The notes beneath the pieces were generated by a model. That model worked only from the letters and a program-made list of their open reading frames with translations. It did not search any database and was not told where the DNA came from. Below, piece after piece: positions 18,997 to 28,147 of a DNA stretch of 64,000 bases (its first letter is position 1; the number at the start of each line of letters is the position of its first letter). Origin of the DNA: Rhodospirillaceae bacterium (GTDB taxonomy: Bacteria; Pseudomonadota; Alphaproteobacteria; Rhodospirillales; Rhodospirillaceae); NCBI GenBank assembly GCA_947476925.1, contig CANJSF010000013.1, positions 1-64,000 of the forward strand. The letters are read 5' to 3'. A program made the position numbers and the translations under genes.

Positions 18997-19784
18997 CGCT
19001 GACCGACCTGGCCTGCGGTGTTCTGAATTGTACCGAGCCGGCTGAAAAAGTGGCGCTGACGTTTGCGGCTGCCACGGCTTGGCGCGCGGGCGGAATGAGC
19101 GTCGGCACAACCCTCCCGCCGCCACGGCCGGCTCGCCCCGTCAAACCAGAGCTGCTGCGCGCATCACAAATGCCCAAACGCAGCACAGGCCCCAAAGGCC
19201 GCGTGGCGCTCGTGCATGCGTTAGCGCACATCGAATTGAACGCCATCGACTTGGCGTGGGACGTCATTGCTCGGTTTGCTCCGTGCGATTTGCCGCAGGC
19301 GTTCTTTGATGACTGGGTCACGGTTGCCAACGATGAAGCCGAGCACTACCGCGACTTATCGCAGCGCCTGACCGAGTTTGGAATTTCATACGGCGATTTG
19401 CCTGCACACGACGGCCTATGGGAGTCGGCTGACTTGACGGCTGATGACCTTCTCGCCCGCTTGGCCATTATTCCGCTGACGCACGAGGCTCGCGGCTTAG
19501 ACACCACGCCCATGACGTGCGTGAAACTGCGCGGCAATGACGATGAAGCCACGGCTGCCATTCTTGAGCGCACCTACACAGACGAGATTGAGCACCTACG
19601 TATCGGTATTCGTTGGTTTGAATTTGAATGCGCCCGCCGCCGTCTCGAACCCCACACGCACTATAAAGCGCTTCTGGACGTTCGCTTCACTGGAACGTTA
19701 AAGCCACCGTTTAATATGGACGCGAGAAGCAAGGCCGGAATGGGACAGGAATACCTTCAACCTTGGCTGTCGGGCGCATTATAA
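18993..19784 (+). CDS. DUF455 ferritin-like protein
   Basis: This 263-residue protein belongs to the DUF455 family, predicted to be a ferritin-like four-helix protein. The putative metal ligands are conserved. HIELNAIDLAWD holds one Glu/His pair, NDEAEHYRDL a second, LTHEARGLD a third, and YTDEIEHLRIG a fourth. Such proteins probably carry a di-iron site, but the reaction is not established. The GTG start overlaps the stop of the peroxiredoxin gene (GTGA), showing translational coupling. A peroxidase next to a likely di-iron protein hints at oxidative-stress handling, which is inference. Confidence 0.88.
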   Translation: MTLTDLACGVLNCTEPAEKVALTFAAATAWRAGGMSVGTTLPPPRPARPVKPELLRASQMPKRSTGPKGRVALVHALAHIELNAIDLAWDVIARFAPCDLPQAFFDDWVTVANDEAEHYRDLSQRLTEFGISYGDLPAHDGLWESADLTADDLLARLAIIPLTHEARGLDTTPMTCVKLRGNDDEATAAILERTYTDEIEHLRIGIRWFEFECARRRLEPHTHYKALLDVRFTGTLKPPFNMDARSKAGMGQEYLQPWLSGAL

Positions 19785-19813
19785 TTGTGCGCGTCAGTCA
19801 CCAGGAATTTGAG

Positions 19814-20359
19814 ATGACATCAATAAATCTTCTCGCCTTTTGTGTCGCGCTGAGTTTACCGCTGGCCACAGCGGCGCAACCTGTTGCGCAGAAAATACCC
19901 GAAGGTTTCAAGCCGCTCGCCTTCATGGCGGGGTCTTGCTGGGAAGGTCCATTGCCGGATTTTGTGGCCGCCTCCACCGGCGTTAGCGAGCAAGCGCTGT
20001 CGCACTGCGTGCGCTGGCGACTAGAAGGCCACGTCTTGACCGACACATTGGTCATGAGTGCGCTGACCCCGCCGGAGCGCGGCGAGACCAACTATTATTG
20101 GGACAGCGAAACCAAAACATTGCGCTACATCTTTTGGTCCAACGCGGGGTCGTACTCGACCGGCACGGTCAAAACCGACGGCGACAAAATTGTTTTCGAT
20201 GACGAGCGACTGTTTGGCAGCAAGGGCGTGGTTCACTTCTACACCACATGGACGCCTCAAGGGCCAGACACTTACATCCAGGAGCGCCGGCGCCAGAACG
20301 CCGATGGCACCTGGACGCCTAGCGCCGTGGCACCGTTCCATCGCAAACCTTTAAAGTGA
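19814..20359 (+). CDS. Exported protein of unknown function
   Basis: The likely start is the ATG at 19814, which opens directly into a signal peptide (about 22 residues, ending ATAAQ) and has an AGGAA-type site upstream. A longer reading from 19763 would bury the signal and overlap DUF455. The mature part (about 160 aa) begins with FMAGSCWEG, a block resembling small lipocalin-like or DUF6265-type proteins. It continues with beta-rich segments such as WDSETKTLRYIFW and GDKIVFDDERLF. It is probably a small beta-barrel secreted to the periplasm; the ligand is unknown. It follows the glnE-bcp-DUF455 operon in the same direction. Confidence 0.65.
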   Translation: MTSINLLAFCVALSLPLATAAQPVAQKIPEGFKPLAFMAGSCWEGPLPDFVAASTGVSEQALSHCVRWRLEGHVLTDTLVMSALTPPERGETNYYWDSETKTLRYIFWSNAGSYSTGTVKTDGDKIVFDDERLFGSKGVVHFYTTWTPQGPDTYIQERRRQNADGTWTPSAVAPFHRKPLK

Positions 20360-20451
20360 GTCGCATAAGTTAACTCAACTATGCCTTGAATTTGGCGCAA
20401 ACTCATTTCATTGTTTTCGTGTTACGCCGTCGTAAAACACGGAGTTTCAGC

Positions 20452-20732
20452 ATGAGACAAATTCTTTTCGCAGCATTTATTGCACTTTTCGCAACGCCTG
20501 TGCTCGCGTGCAAGTCCGATTCCCAATGCAGCATTGGCAAGAAGTGCGTAAAGGAGGACGGACAAGCTGATGGAAAATGCGAGCGCGAAAAAGATACCGA
20601 CAAGGACAAAGACCTAAAAGCCTATAGAGATCTAAATAAATCTGGAAAAACGTGCGACATGAACCCCGATTGCGAAGTCGACGAAAATGCTTCAAAGACG
20701 GCCGCAGATACGGCGTGTGCGTCCCAAGATGA
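20452..20732 (+). pseudogene. Small secreted cysteine-rich protein, broken by a one-base frameshift
   Basis: The frame starts at ATG 20452 (GGAG site upstream) with a signal peptide ending at VLA-CKS. The first module has C-x5-C-x5-C-x10-C. A second module starts the same way (C-x5-C), but the frame then runs through the A-run at 20684-20687 into sequence with no cysteine order. Adding one base to that run restores C-x5-C-x5-C-x9-C, with the tail CFKDGRRYGVCVPR and a TGA at 20730-20732. The repaired second module copies the first, so a single-base loss is nearly certain. As read, translation would continue to 20781 into a palindromic repeat. It could be a real mutation, a slippage site, or a sequencing error in a homopolymer. 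Confidence 0.75.
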
Positions 20733-20750
20733 CCACGCTCGATTTCATTT

Positions 20751-20809
20751 CGGTGACAGTGCATTTAATTCTAAAATCTAACTTTTCATAATTAAGTGCA
20801 CTGTCACCG
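20751..20809. repeat. REP-like palindrome, copy 1
   Basis: CGGTGACAGTGCA (20751-20763) is perfectly repeated in inverted form at 20797-20809. The arms extend inward to 20 bases with a single G-U mismatch and a 19-base loop. A diverged copy lies at 28148-28201. Such intergenic palindromes resemble REP elements mobilised by a distant transposase. Confidence 0.6.
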
Positions 20810-20874
20810 TAATAGTAACATGGAAGCTCACGATTTTTGGCCGACGCGGCAAAGATGAAGCTGGTGGCGAGTGG

Positions 20875-21294
20875 TTAAAACACCGCCATTGCTGTCCGTA
20901 CAGCCAGGGCCAGCAGCACCACAGAGCCCGCCATGAAAATGGCAAAGCGCAGGATGATGATGTTGACCAGCGCCTGAACCAGGCTGTGGATGACGCGCAC
21001 GCCAACATACGCCCAGGCCAGCATCACATCGGGCACTTGCGCCGCATTGATAACGGCCAGGATGAGCACGACCGCATAAAACAGCGTCGGTTGTTCAAGC
21101 AAATGATTGTAGTTGTCAGCCTTCCAGCGCACCGAGGCTGAGAGTTGCGCGTTAAGGTCGTCTTTGGTCATGGTCGGCGCCATGGCGATCTTGTTATTCA
21201 AAATCGCTGGGATGCGTGTGGCATACAGCCACGCCCACATCACGAACGTCCACAAGACCAAAGTAATCGCCGGGCCAAGAATTGCGTGGGTCAT
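20875..21294 (-). CDS. MAPEG-family membrane protein
   Basis: This 139-residue protein has four predicted membrane helices and the MAPEG signature. The hydrophilic segment VRWKADNYNHLLEQPTLFYA follows the first loop, and a conserved Arg lies in GVRVIHSLVQ. The family includes microsomal glutathione transferases and eicosanoid enzymes. Bacterial members are inner-membrane proteins, often of unknown substrate, and some conjugate glutathione to electrophiles. The gene lies just after prfB in the same direction, with a 25-base gap, so it may be cotranscribed with it. Confidence 0.88.
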   Translation of the reverse strand: MTHAILGPAITLVLWTFVMWAWLYATRIPAILNNKIAMAPTMTKDDLNAQLSASVRWKADNYNHLLEQPTLFYAVVLILAVINAAQVPDVMLAWAYVGVRVIHSLVQALVNIIILRFAIFMAGSVVLLALAVRTAMAVF

Positions 21295-21319
21295 AACAGC
21301 GCTCCGTCAGAGACGAGGC

Positions 21320-22439
21320 TTAGGCTGTCACATCTGCTGCCGTCGTCAAGCGGGCCGCTAACGACGCCGCCATGAATTTATCGAGATCACCATCCAGCAC
21401 GCCCGCGGTGTCGGAGGTTTCCACTTCGGTGCGCAAATCTTTAACCAACTGATAGGGTTGCAACACGTAGCTGCGGATTTGGTGGCCCCAGCCAATATCG
21501 GTTTTGGCAGCCTCTTGTGCGCTGGCTTTGGCTTCGCGCTTTTGCAATTCCAATTCATACAGGCGTGCTTTGAGCATCTCCCACGCCTTGGCGCGGTTTT
21601 GGTGCTGTGAGCGTTCGTTCTGGCAGGCAACAGCAATATTGGTGGGCATATGGGTAATGCGCACGGCACTATCGGTTTTGTTGACGTGCTGCCCACCGGC
21701 GCCCGAGGCGCGGAACGTATCGATGCGGCAATCTTTTTCGTTGATGACGATATCAATGTTCTCGTCGACGACGGGGTACACCCACACCGAGGAAAAACTG
21801 GTGTGTCGACGCGCGTTAGAATCGAATGGCGAAATACGCACCAGCCGATGCACGCCCGATTCTGTTTTCAGCCAACCGTAGGCATTGTTGCCGGTAATGC
21901 GAAATGTGGCCGACTTAATGCCTGCACCGTCGCCCGCGCTTTCTTCCAGGTACTCGACCTTGTAGCCCTTCTGCTCGGCCCAGCGCGTATACATGCGCGC
22001 GAGCATCTCGGCCCAATCTTGCGCCTCGGTGCCGCCGGCACCGGCATGAATTTCTAAATAGGCATCGTTACTGTCGGCTTCACCCGACAACAAGCTTTCC
22101 AACTCTAGTTGCTTGGCCTGGGCTTGCAGCGCGTTAAGCTGCATGCGGCCTTCTTCCAGCGCAGCGGCATCACCTTCGGCATCGGCCAGTTCGACCAGCG
22201 TCAGGGCATCGTCCAATTCGCCATCAAGCTTGCGCGTCGCCCCAATGGCCGTGGCCAAGTGCGTGCGCTCTTTCATCAAGGTTTGGGCTTTAGCGGCGCT
22301 CGACCAAAAGTCGGGCTCTTCGACTTTGGCGTTCAGCTCGTCTAACCGATAAACTGCACGTTCCCAGTCAAAGATGCCTCCGGAGCATGGTGATTGCTCG
22401 GCGAATGTCGGTGGCTTTGGTTTCAATATCGGGGCGCAT
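21320..22439 (-). CDS. prfB: Peptide chain release factor 2, with programmed +1 frameshift
   Basis: RF2 reads UGA and UAA stops and releases the peptide. The true start is the ATG at 22439-22437. Its frame gives 23 residues ([11 protein letters not shown]... to RRHL) and then meets an in-frame TGA at 22370-22368. A +1 shift at CTT-TGA-C continues as [14 protein letters not shown] and gives a product of about 372 residues. The later [14 protein letters not shown] block, the tripeptide-type anticodon region and [16 protein letters not shown], which carries the catalytic GGQ, are intact. A start at the ATG at 22426 lies in the wrong frame for the N-terminus and would be an artefact. The gene is followed by the MAPEG gene and normally sits next to the PBP1A gene. 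Confidence 0.96.
22368..22381 (-). promoter_or_regulatory. prfB autoregulatory frameshift site
   Basis: Reading leftward, an internal Shine-Dalgarno GGAGG (22381-22377) stands three bases ahead of the slippery CTT (22373-22371). The UGA stop (22370-22368) and C follow. This is the classical RF2 arrangement, in which low RF2 favours the +1 shift and so raises RF2 synthesis. Confidence 0.93.
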
Positions 22440-22570
22440 GGGGGCTCTCAATTTGGCTTTAATTCAGGCGGTTTTACGGGAAGGAGGACGACGGAACAAG
22501 GGCTTAACCCCCAAAACCGAGCAACCCTGGACCCAACTTCTAGTTGGTACTCTTGCCACAATTCTAGGGC

Positions 22571-22576
22571 TATAAT
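22571..22576 (+). promoter_or_regulatory. Candidate -10 element of the S8 protease gene
   Basis: A perfect TATAAT lies 31 bases ahead of the ATG. No -35 of normal quality is seen at 16-18 bases (TTGGTA at 22544 would leave 21 bases), so an activator or chance is possible. Confidence 0.3.
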
Positions 22577-22606
22577 CATTCGACTAACTCATCACGGGAA
22601 TGGCCC

Positions 22607-24778
22607 ATGCGTCGTTTCGGCATAGCGTTATTGGTCTTCACTCTCGCGCCAGGCATCACAGTCGCGCAGTGGCGGTTGGCCAGTCCCGATGAGGCCGCTC
22701 GGGCGATGTTACCTGATTGGTACGCAAGTATCGAACAGGCACTTCAAAGCGATGACCAAATCGATGTGTTGATTGAGCTGAAAACCAGCACGAGTTCCGA
22801 GGCTACACCGCGCGAACGCGAAAGGTCGGCCGCCGGCGAGCGTCAGGCAGCAGAGGCCTATGCCTCGCTCACGCGCGAACGTGTTGAAGCCGCGCGTGGC
22901 CCAGCAGAGCGCGAACTGCGCGCGCAGGGCGTCGAGATTCTGCAAACCTACACCTACCAACCCATCATCTTTGCCCGCATCAATGCGCAACAGCTTCGAA
23001 CACTGGCGCAACGCAACGATATCGCGGCGGTGCATTTGAACGCAGAATATAAGCGCGACGCGCTGGTCAACGACGACATCAATCGGCAGCAGCTTTCAAC
23101 CACAACCGTGCAAACAGGTGCGACCAAAGCATGGTCGAAGGGCGCTCGCGGCCAAGGTTACAGCGTCGCGATTCTTGATGACGGCATTCTTGCGACGCAC
23201 GAGATGTTTAAGGCCGGTAAGATTGTTGCCGAGGCCTGCTTTTCAAATGCAACAAACTCCACCCAAGAAAGCCTATGCGCCGGTGGCGTGCCCAAGGTGA
23301 TCGGCGCGGGTGCTGCGTCGGTGTGCGCGGGCGGCGACCGCGTGTGTGAACATGGCACACACGTGGCCGGTATTGCTGCAGGCAATAATCAGTCAACAAC
23401 CGATCCTCGTCAGGGCATTGCGCCCGACGCCAAAGTGATCGCCGTCGAGGTCTTTAAGCGCGTCAATAGTACGATCACTTGCGACGGCGATGCGACATGC
23501 CTGGTGTCGAGTTCATCCGATCAACTGGCCGCGCTTGATTGGTTGATTGCCAATGGCTCGGCACTGAATTTGATTTCGGTGAACATGAGCTTGGGCGGGA
23601 GTGCCAGCTACTCCTCCTACTGCGATAGCAGCGCCACCATTACCCGAGGTGTGAACACGTTGCGCAACATGGGCATTTTTGTTGTCATTGCTGCCGGCAA
23701 TACGGGCTTGGTCGGCCAAGTGTCTTCGCCCGGCTGCATTAAAAACGCCATTACCGTCAGTTCCACGAATACCGACTACACAGGCCCTTATATCTTTTTC
23801 AACCAAGCGCCGCTGGTCGATGTGTTGGCCCCGGGCCGTAGTGTTGTTTCAGCTGGTGCAACGTCACCAACAGCCTATGTCGCAAAAAGCGGCACGTCGA
23901 TGTCCACACCCCATGTCACCGGCGCGCTGGCTGTCCTGAAATCGAAACTTCCAAGAGCGAAGTACGATGAAATCGAGTTTGCGCTTGAAGGAGCCGGAAT
24001 CCCGACAACCACCTCAAGCTGGACCTGGACCACACCACGCATGGATATCAACCGCTCAGTCGATGTTGTCGGGCAAAGCCCGCCCCCGCCTGGCGTGGCC
24101 TTGCCGGGCTTTCTTCCCTCGGCACGCGGCAAGGCTGTGTCGTATCTCCGCCTCATGAATCCCACCAGCCAGAGTGGTTTGGTTGGCGTGACGGTGGTTC
24201 AAGAAAATCCAAAAAAGATACTTGGGACGGACTTTGTCGTGGTGCCGCCAAAGAGCGCGATTCAAACGTCGATCAAAGACATTGAGACCGGTAGTCTTCG
24301 CGCCGCTGTCGCGACATCTGAGGTGTCGCTGTATATCGATTCTCCGTTTCGCGGTTATGCGCAGAATATTTTGCTGAACGCGAATGGGACGGCGCTGTCA
24401 AACCTCTCGGCGTGCAACACGTCCATTATCGACCCCAATACTTTCTTTGGGAACATCCACACAGGCCTGATTCCGGACTTCCCCAGTTATATTCGTCACC
24501 ACAATCGCGCGGGCCTCAGCACAGCCATCACAGTCGACGTCTATAACGCGACCACCGGTTTTTACATTGGCACGCTGAACAGTCAGCCCGTTGAAGCCAA
24601 TACGTCGATGACGTATTCAGCAGCAGGCGCGCTGAAGGCCATGGGTTTCACCCCGAAGTCGGGTGACTTTCACGTCAACTTCCTGGTCCGCACGGGAAGC
24701 GATGTCATCAACTCGCACATTGTCGACAACACGGCAGCGGGCATCACATCCGACATGACGCTCAAGTGCCCGATCTAA
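22607..24778 (+). CDS. Secreted subtilisin-like serine protease (S8)
   Basis: The 723-residue protein has a signal peptide (cleavage near VAQ, residue 20), a propeptide-like segment to about residue 170, an S8 catalytic domain to about 500, and a C-terminal region of about 220 residues. The triad is clear: D191 in AILDDGI, H249 in EHGTHVAG and S431 in GTSMSTPH. The oxyanion Asn is N365 in AAGN. Several cysteines in the catalytic domain (for example near 211, 224, 240 and 247) suggest disulfides, as expected outside the cytoplasm. The C-terminal region begins after a Pro-rich link and is probably a beta-sandwich of unknown role. The gene lies between prfB and PBP1A, which are usually adjacent, so it is probably an insertion. 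Confidence 0.93.
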   Translation: MRRFGIALLVFTLAPGITVAQWRLASPDEAARAMLPDWYASIEQALQSDDQIDVLIELKTSTSSEATPRERERSAAGERQAAEAYASLTRERVEAARGPAERELRAQGVEILQTYTYQPIIFARINAQQLRTLAQRNDIAAVHLNAEYKRDALVNDDINRQQLSTTTVQTGATKAWSKGARGQGYSVAILDDGILATHEMFKAGKIVAEACFSNATNSTQESLCAGGVPKVIGAGAASVCAGGDRVCEHGTHVAGIAAGNNQSTTDPRQGIAPDAKVIAVEVFKRVNSTITCDGDATCLVSSSSDQLAALDWLIANGSALNLISVNMSLGGSASYSSYCDSSATITRGVNTLRNMGIFVVIAAGNTGLVGQVSSPGCIKNAITVSSTNTDYTGPYIFFNQAPLVDVLAPGRSVVSAGATSPTAYVAKSGTSMSTPHVTGALAVLKSKLPRAKYDEIEFALEGAGIPTTTSSWTWTTPRMDINRSVDVVGQSPPPPGVALPGFLPSARGKAVSYLRLMNPTSQSGLVGVTVVQENPKKILGTDFVVVPPKSAIQTSIKDIETGSLRAAVATSEVSLYIDSPFRGYAQNILLNANGTALSNLSACNTSIIDPNTFFGNIHTGLIPDFPSYIRHHNRAGLSTAITVDVYNATTGFYIGTLNSQPVEANTSMTYSAAGALKAMGFTPKSGDFHVNFLVRTGSDVINSHIVDNTAAGITSDMTLKCPI

Positions 24779-24787
24779 CGGGGCGCT

Positions 24788-27229
24788 CTAATACAAACTG
24801 CCTGCCGCAGGCTGATTGGCGTTCGTGGCTGCGGCGGCGTCAGGGTCGTCTTCAGACTCGCCAATAATTGTCAGCTGACTAAAGGGCGACGTGCCCTGCT
24901 TGAAGGCCTCGAGAATAACTTTGCTATCGCCCGGTGCGGCTGGTTTACCGGTTTCGTAATTGACGCGCACGAAGCTGATGCCGTCGGGAATACGGAACGG
25001 CGTGGCGGGTTTGTTTTTGAGGGCCACCTTCATGAACTCGCGAAACAGCGGTGCGGCCACCACACCACCCGTTTCTTTCGGGCCCATTGTGCGCGGTTCA
25101 TCAAAGCCCACAAACACGCCCACCACCAAATCGGGCGAGAAGCCCACAAACCATGTATCGAAGCTGTCGTTGCTGGTGCCGGTTTTGCCTGCCAGCGGCT
25201 TGCCGACTTCAGCAACCGTGCGCCCGGTGCCGCGTTCAACCACGCCCTCTAACATATGCACCACTTCGTAAATCGCGCCGGGGTCGGCCACTTGCTCGCG
25301 CTCATCGAGCAACAGGGGCAGTGTCGTCGAGGCCGGCGTTGACCCCGCACGACAGCCATCACACGCGCGCTGATCGCGCCGCGCGATGGTTTTACCGTGG
25401 CGATCTTGAATGCGGTCCACCAGCGTGGGCGTAATTTTGCGACCGCCATTGACCAGCATCGCGTAGCCGGCCGTCAGGCGCAGCACAGTGGTCACTTGCG
25501 AGCCCAACGCGTTGGCCAGAAACGGATCAATCAGGTGATCGTACACGCCCATGCGCTGCGAGGTTTCCGCCACCTTCTCCATGCCCACGGCTTGGGCCAA
25601 GCGCACGGTCATCAGGTTTTGGGATTTCTCCATGCCTTTGCGCAGCGTCGTTAGGCCCAAGTATTCGCCCGTGTAATTCTTGGGCTTCCACTTCGGCAGG
25701 CCTGGCCCCTGCTCCATCACAAACGGCGCATCGAGCACCAAGGTGGCTGGCGTGTAGCCCGCTTCCATCGCTGACAAATACACAAATGGTTTGTACGCCG
25801 AGCCAGGCTGGCGCAACGCCTGCGTGACACGATTGAATTGCGAGCGCGCATAGGCAAACCCGCCGCTCATGGCCAGCACACGACCGGTGTGGGGGTCCAT
25901 GGCCACCAATGCGCCGTCCACCTCGGGCATTTGCCGCAAAACATAGTTGCCCGCGGCGGCCTCGGGCGCAGGCGCCACAATCACCACATCGCCGGGCTGC
26001 AACACTTGGCCCGCGTTCTGAATGCGCTCGCCCAACGACCGATCGCCGCTGGTCTTATCAATCTTCACAGCGCGCGCCCACGTCATGTCCGCCAACGCAA
26101 TAATGCCGGGTGTGTTGTCGGCAAATTTCAGGCTCGCACGCTCTGGCGCAATTTCGTCAACGACAGCTAAGCGCCATGCTTCGGGTAGGCCCGGAACCTT
26201 GACGGCCTTCAGCGCGTCGACCAGCCCTTTGCCGGTCGGCAACTTCGCCACCGGTCCGCGATAACCATGCCGAAGGTCGTAGGTGACCAAACCCGTTTGC
26301 AACACGCTTTGCGCCAGGGCTTGGTAATCGGCATCCAGCGACGTGCGAACGGCCAAACCGCCTTTGTAGAGTGCATCGCTGCCGTAGCGTTCGGCCAAAT
26401 CGCGCCGGATTTCTTCGGCAAAGTATTCAGCGCCAAACACGGACCGGTTTTCAGACGGGCGATTGATCTGCAAAGGCTCTTGCTTGGCGGCTTGCGCCTC
26501 GGCGGGCGTGATGCGCCCGTCTTCGAGCATGCGTTCAATCACGTAATTGCGCCGATCATGGCCAAAGTCCAAGTCACGCATAATGCGCCCCGGCGCTTGC
26601 GCAGACCCGGCAATGAACGCGGCTTCACCAATTGTCAGATCATCGAGTGATTTGTTGAAGGCGTTGCGCGCAGCAGCAGCCACGCCGTAGCCGTAGCCCA
26701 AAAAGTTGTCATTCAGATAAAGTTCCAAAATATGGGCTTTGGAAAATGTCTGCTCGACACGCACGGCCAATATGGCTTCTTTGATTTTGCGGGTGATGCT
26801 GTACTCGTTGGTCAGCAAAAAATTCTTGGCCACTTGCTGTGTAATGGTGGACGCGCCCACCGAGCGACGGCCTTCTAACTTCCGCTCGACGTTGGTGATC
26901 AGCATGGCGCGCACCAGGCCGACAAAGTCGATGCCGTGGTGCTCGTAGAACGCCTGGTCCTCGGCCGACACAAAGGCATCAATCACGCGCTTGGGAATTT
27001 CCTCGACCGGCACAAAGATGCGGCTTTCAACCGCGTACTCCTGCATCAACCGCCCATCGCCCGCGTAAACCCGCGTCGCCACGGGCGGCTCGTAGGTCGC
27101 CAGTTGATTGTGGTCGGGCAGGTCGCGCCCGTATTCGTAAAACAAATAGATGGCCCCAGCGCCTGCGGCAAACACGCCCAGCAACACCACCGCGAACAAG
27201 CCTGCTAACCAACGAACCATGGGACCCAA
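24788..27229 (-). CDS. mrcA: Penicillin-binding protein 1A, bifunctional
   Basis: This 813-residue class A PBP polymerises glycan and crosslinks peptides in the periplasm. One N-terminal membrane helix (about residues 8-30) anchors it. The glycosyltransferase domain has E90 in SAEDQAFYEHHGID and the STITQQVAKN block. The transpeptidase domain has S477 and K480 in GSAYKPF, the SxN motif at 536-538 (KSQN) and KTGTS at 682. An OB-like insert lies between the domains (about 315-430), typical of PBP1A. All catalytic residues are present. In alphaproteobacteria this gene normally lies between amiC and prfB. Here prfB is 2.3 kb away across the protease gene, and amiC is 30 kb away. Confidence 0.95.
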   Translation of the reverse strand: MGPMVRWLAGLFAVVLLGVFAAGAGAIYLFYEYGRDLPDHNQLATYEPPVATRVYAGDGRLMQEYAVESRIFVPVEEIPKRVIDAFVSAEDQAFYEHHGIDFVGLVRAMLITNVERKLEGRRSVGASTITQQVAKNFLLTNEYSITRKIKEAILAVRVEQTFSKAHILELYLNDNFLGYGYGVAAAARNAFNKSLDDLTIGEAAFIAGSAQAPGRIMRDLDFGHDRRNYVIERMLEDGRITPAEAQAAKQEPLQINRPSENRSVFGAEYFAEEIRRDLAERYGSDALYKGGLAVRTSLDADYQALAQSVLQTGLVTYDLRHGYRGPVAKLPTGKGLVDALKAVKVPGLPEAWRLAVVDEIAPERASLKFADNTPGIIALADMTWARAVKIDKTSGDRSLGERIQNAGQVLQPGDVVIVAPAPEAAAGNYVLRQMPEVDGALVAMDPHTGRVLAMSGGFAYARSQFNRVTQALRQPGSAYKPFVYLSAMEAGYTPATLVLDAPFVMEQGPGLPKWKPKNYTGEYLGLTTLRKGMEKSQNLMTVRLAQAVGMEKVAETSQRMGVYDHLIDPFLANALGSQVTTVLRLTAGYAMLVNGGRKITPTLVDRIQDRHGKTIARRDQRACDGCRAGSTPASTTLPLLLDEREQVADPGAIYEVVHMLEGVVERGTGRTVAEVGKPLAGKTGTSNDSFDTWFVGFSPDLVVGVFVGFDEPRTMGPKETGGVVAAPLFREFMKVALKNKPATPFRIPDGISFVRVNYETGKPAAPGDSKVILEAFKQGTSPFSQLTIIGESEDDPDAAAATNANQPAAGSLY

Positions 27230-27593
27230 AGCAATGTGACAAAGAATGCCGAAACGCCGCCATTCTTAGCATAAATGTGGCTTAAATCGGCAAGGTGCAT
27301 TGATTTGCATTTTTGCCGGTCAATCACCGCCTGCTAAAAGAAATCTGCAGGTGATTCCGGCCACAGGGTGGTTGGGCGATACCGCTGCGGTATAAAATGT
27401 GCGTCGGCGCATGCGCGCAGCAAAAACAAGCGCGCACGTTCTCCCCGCACTCCACCAACAGCCGGTATAATTTCCTGCTCGCGCGCAACAAGAAGCGCGC
27501 ATAGCTTTACCCCCGCCACAACCATGCCTGCCGTTCAAGGCCAAGCCCGTGGCGCATCCCCCCTCATCAACACCAACCTATCGGAGGCTGACC
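27230..27593. other. Intergenic region at the edge of the accessory segment
   Basis: No gene is visible in these 364 bases between PBP1A and the DUF5681 gene. Two -10-like TATAAA/TATAAT strings occur near 27391 and 27465 without good -35 partners. Short GCGCGC-rich inverted repeats occur around 27480-27500. Confidence 0.4.
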
Positions 27594-28130
27594 ATGCCAG
27601 ACACCACCGGCGACGCTGTGGCGTTGCCCACTCAACATCAAGACCAGGCGCAAGACCCCACAAGCCCTGCAACCCCGCTGAGCATCGAGCGTATCAGCGG
27701 GCGATTTGCGCCGGGCCAATCGGGCAACCCGCAGGGGCGCATCCCTGGCTCGCGCAATCGCGCAACATTGGCCGCCGAGTCACTGATGGAGGGCGAGGCC
27801 GAAGCCCTCAGCGGCAAAGCGGTTGCTTTGGCCTTGGGCGGCGATAGTCGCGCGCTGAAACTGTGTGTCGAGCGCATTTTGCCGCCGCTCAAGTCGCGGA
27901 TTTTTACGATGGAATTGCCCGCGATCCAAACACCGGCCGATGTTTCTGCGGCCATCACAAAAGTCATCGAGGCCACGACCACGGGCCAGATCGACGCCGA
28001 CCAAGCCCGCGCCTTAACAACACTGATAGAAATGAAACGCAAAAGCATCGAGACCATCGAGCTTGAAGATCGCCTGCGGCTGATCGAGAAAAAAGTCAGC
28101 CGCGACGTGCGCGCGATCCCGGAGTACTAG
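27594..28130 (+). CDS. DUF5681-containing protein
   Basis: The ATG at 27594 follows a GGAGG site by six bases and is a better start than the upstream in-frame ATG at 27549. The 178-residue protein has the DUF5681 motif, here RFAPGQSGNPQGRIPGSRN. A helical part follows, and a C-terminal segment (IELEDRLRLIEKKVS) could form a coiled coil. The family is often found near phage or integrative elements and has been likened to small terminase or DNA-binding proteins, but the function is not known. No other phage gene is visible. The gene stands alone beside a palindromic repeat, at the left edge of the segment that separates PBP1A from amiC. Confidence 0.8.
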   Translation: MPDTTGDAVALPTQHQDQAQDPTSPATPLSIERISGRFAPGQSGNPQGRIPGSRNRATLAAESLMEGEAEALSGKAVALALGGDSRALKLCVERILPPLKSRIFTMELPAIQTPADVSAAITKVIEATTTGQIDADQARALTTLIEMKRKSIETIELEDRLRLIEKKVSRDVRAIPEY

Positions 28131-28147
28131 CTATGCCGGTGAGAGGT

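Noticed and set aside
21320-22426. prfB read as a plain ORF from the ATG at 22426
   Set aside because: Its first 19 residues lie in the wrong frame. The frameshift start at 22439 explains the N-terminus and the conserved site.
27594-28130. Prophage marked by the DUF5681 gene
   Set aside because: No integrase, capsid, portal or tail gene occurs nearby. A single DUF5681 gene is not enough.
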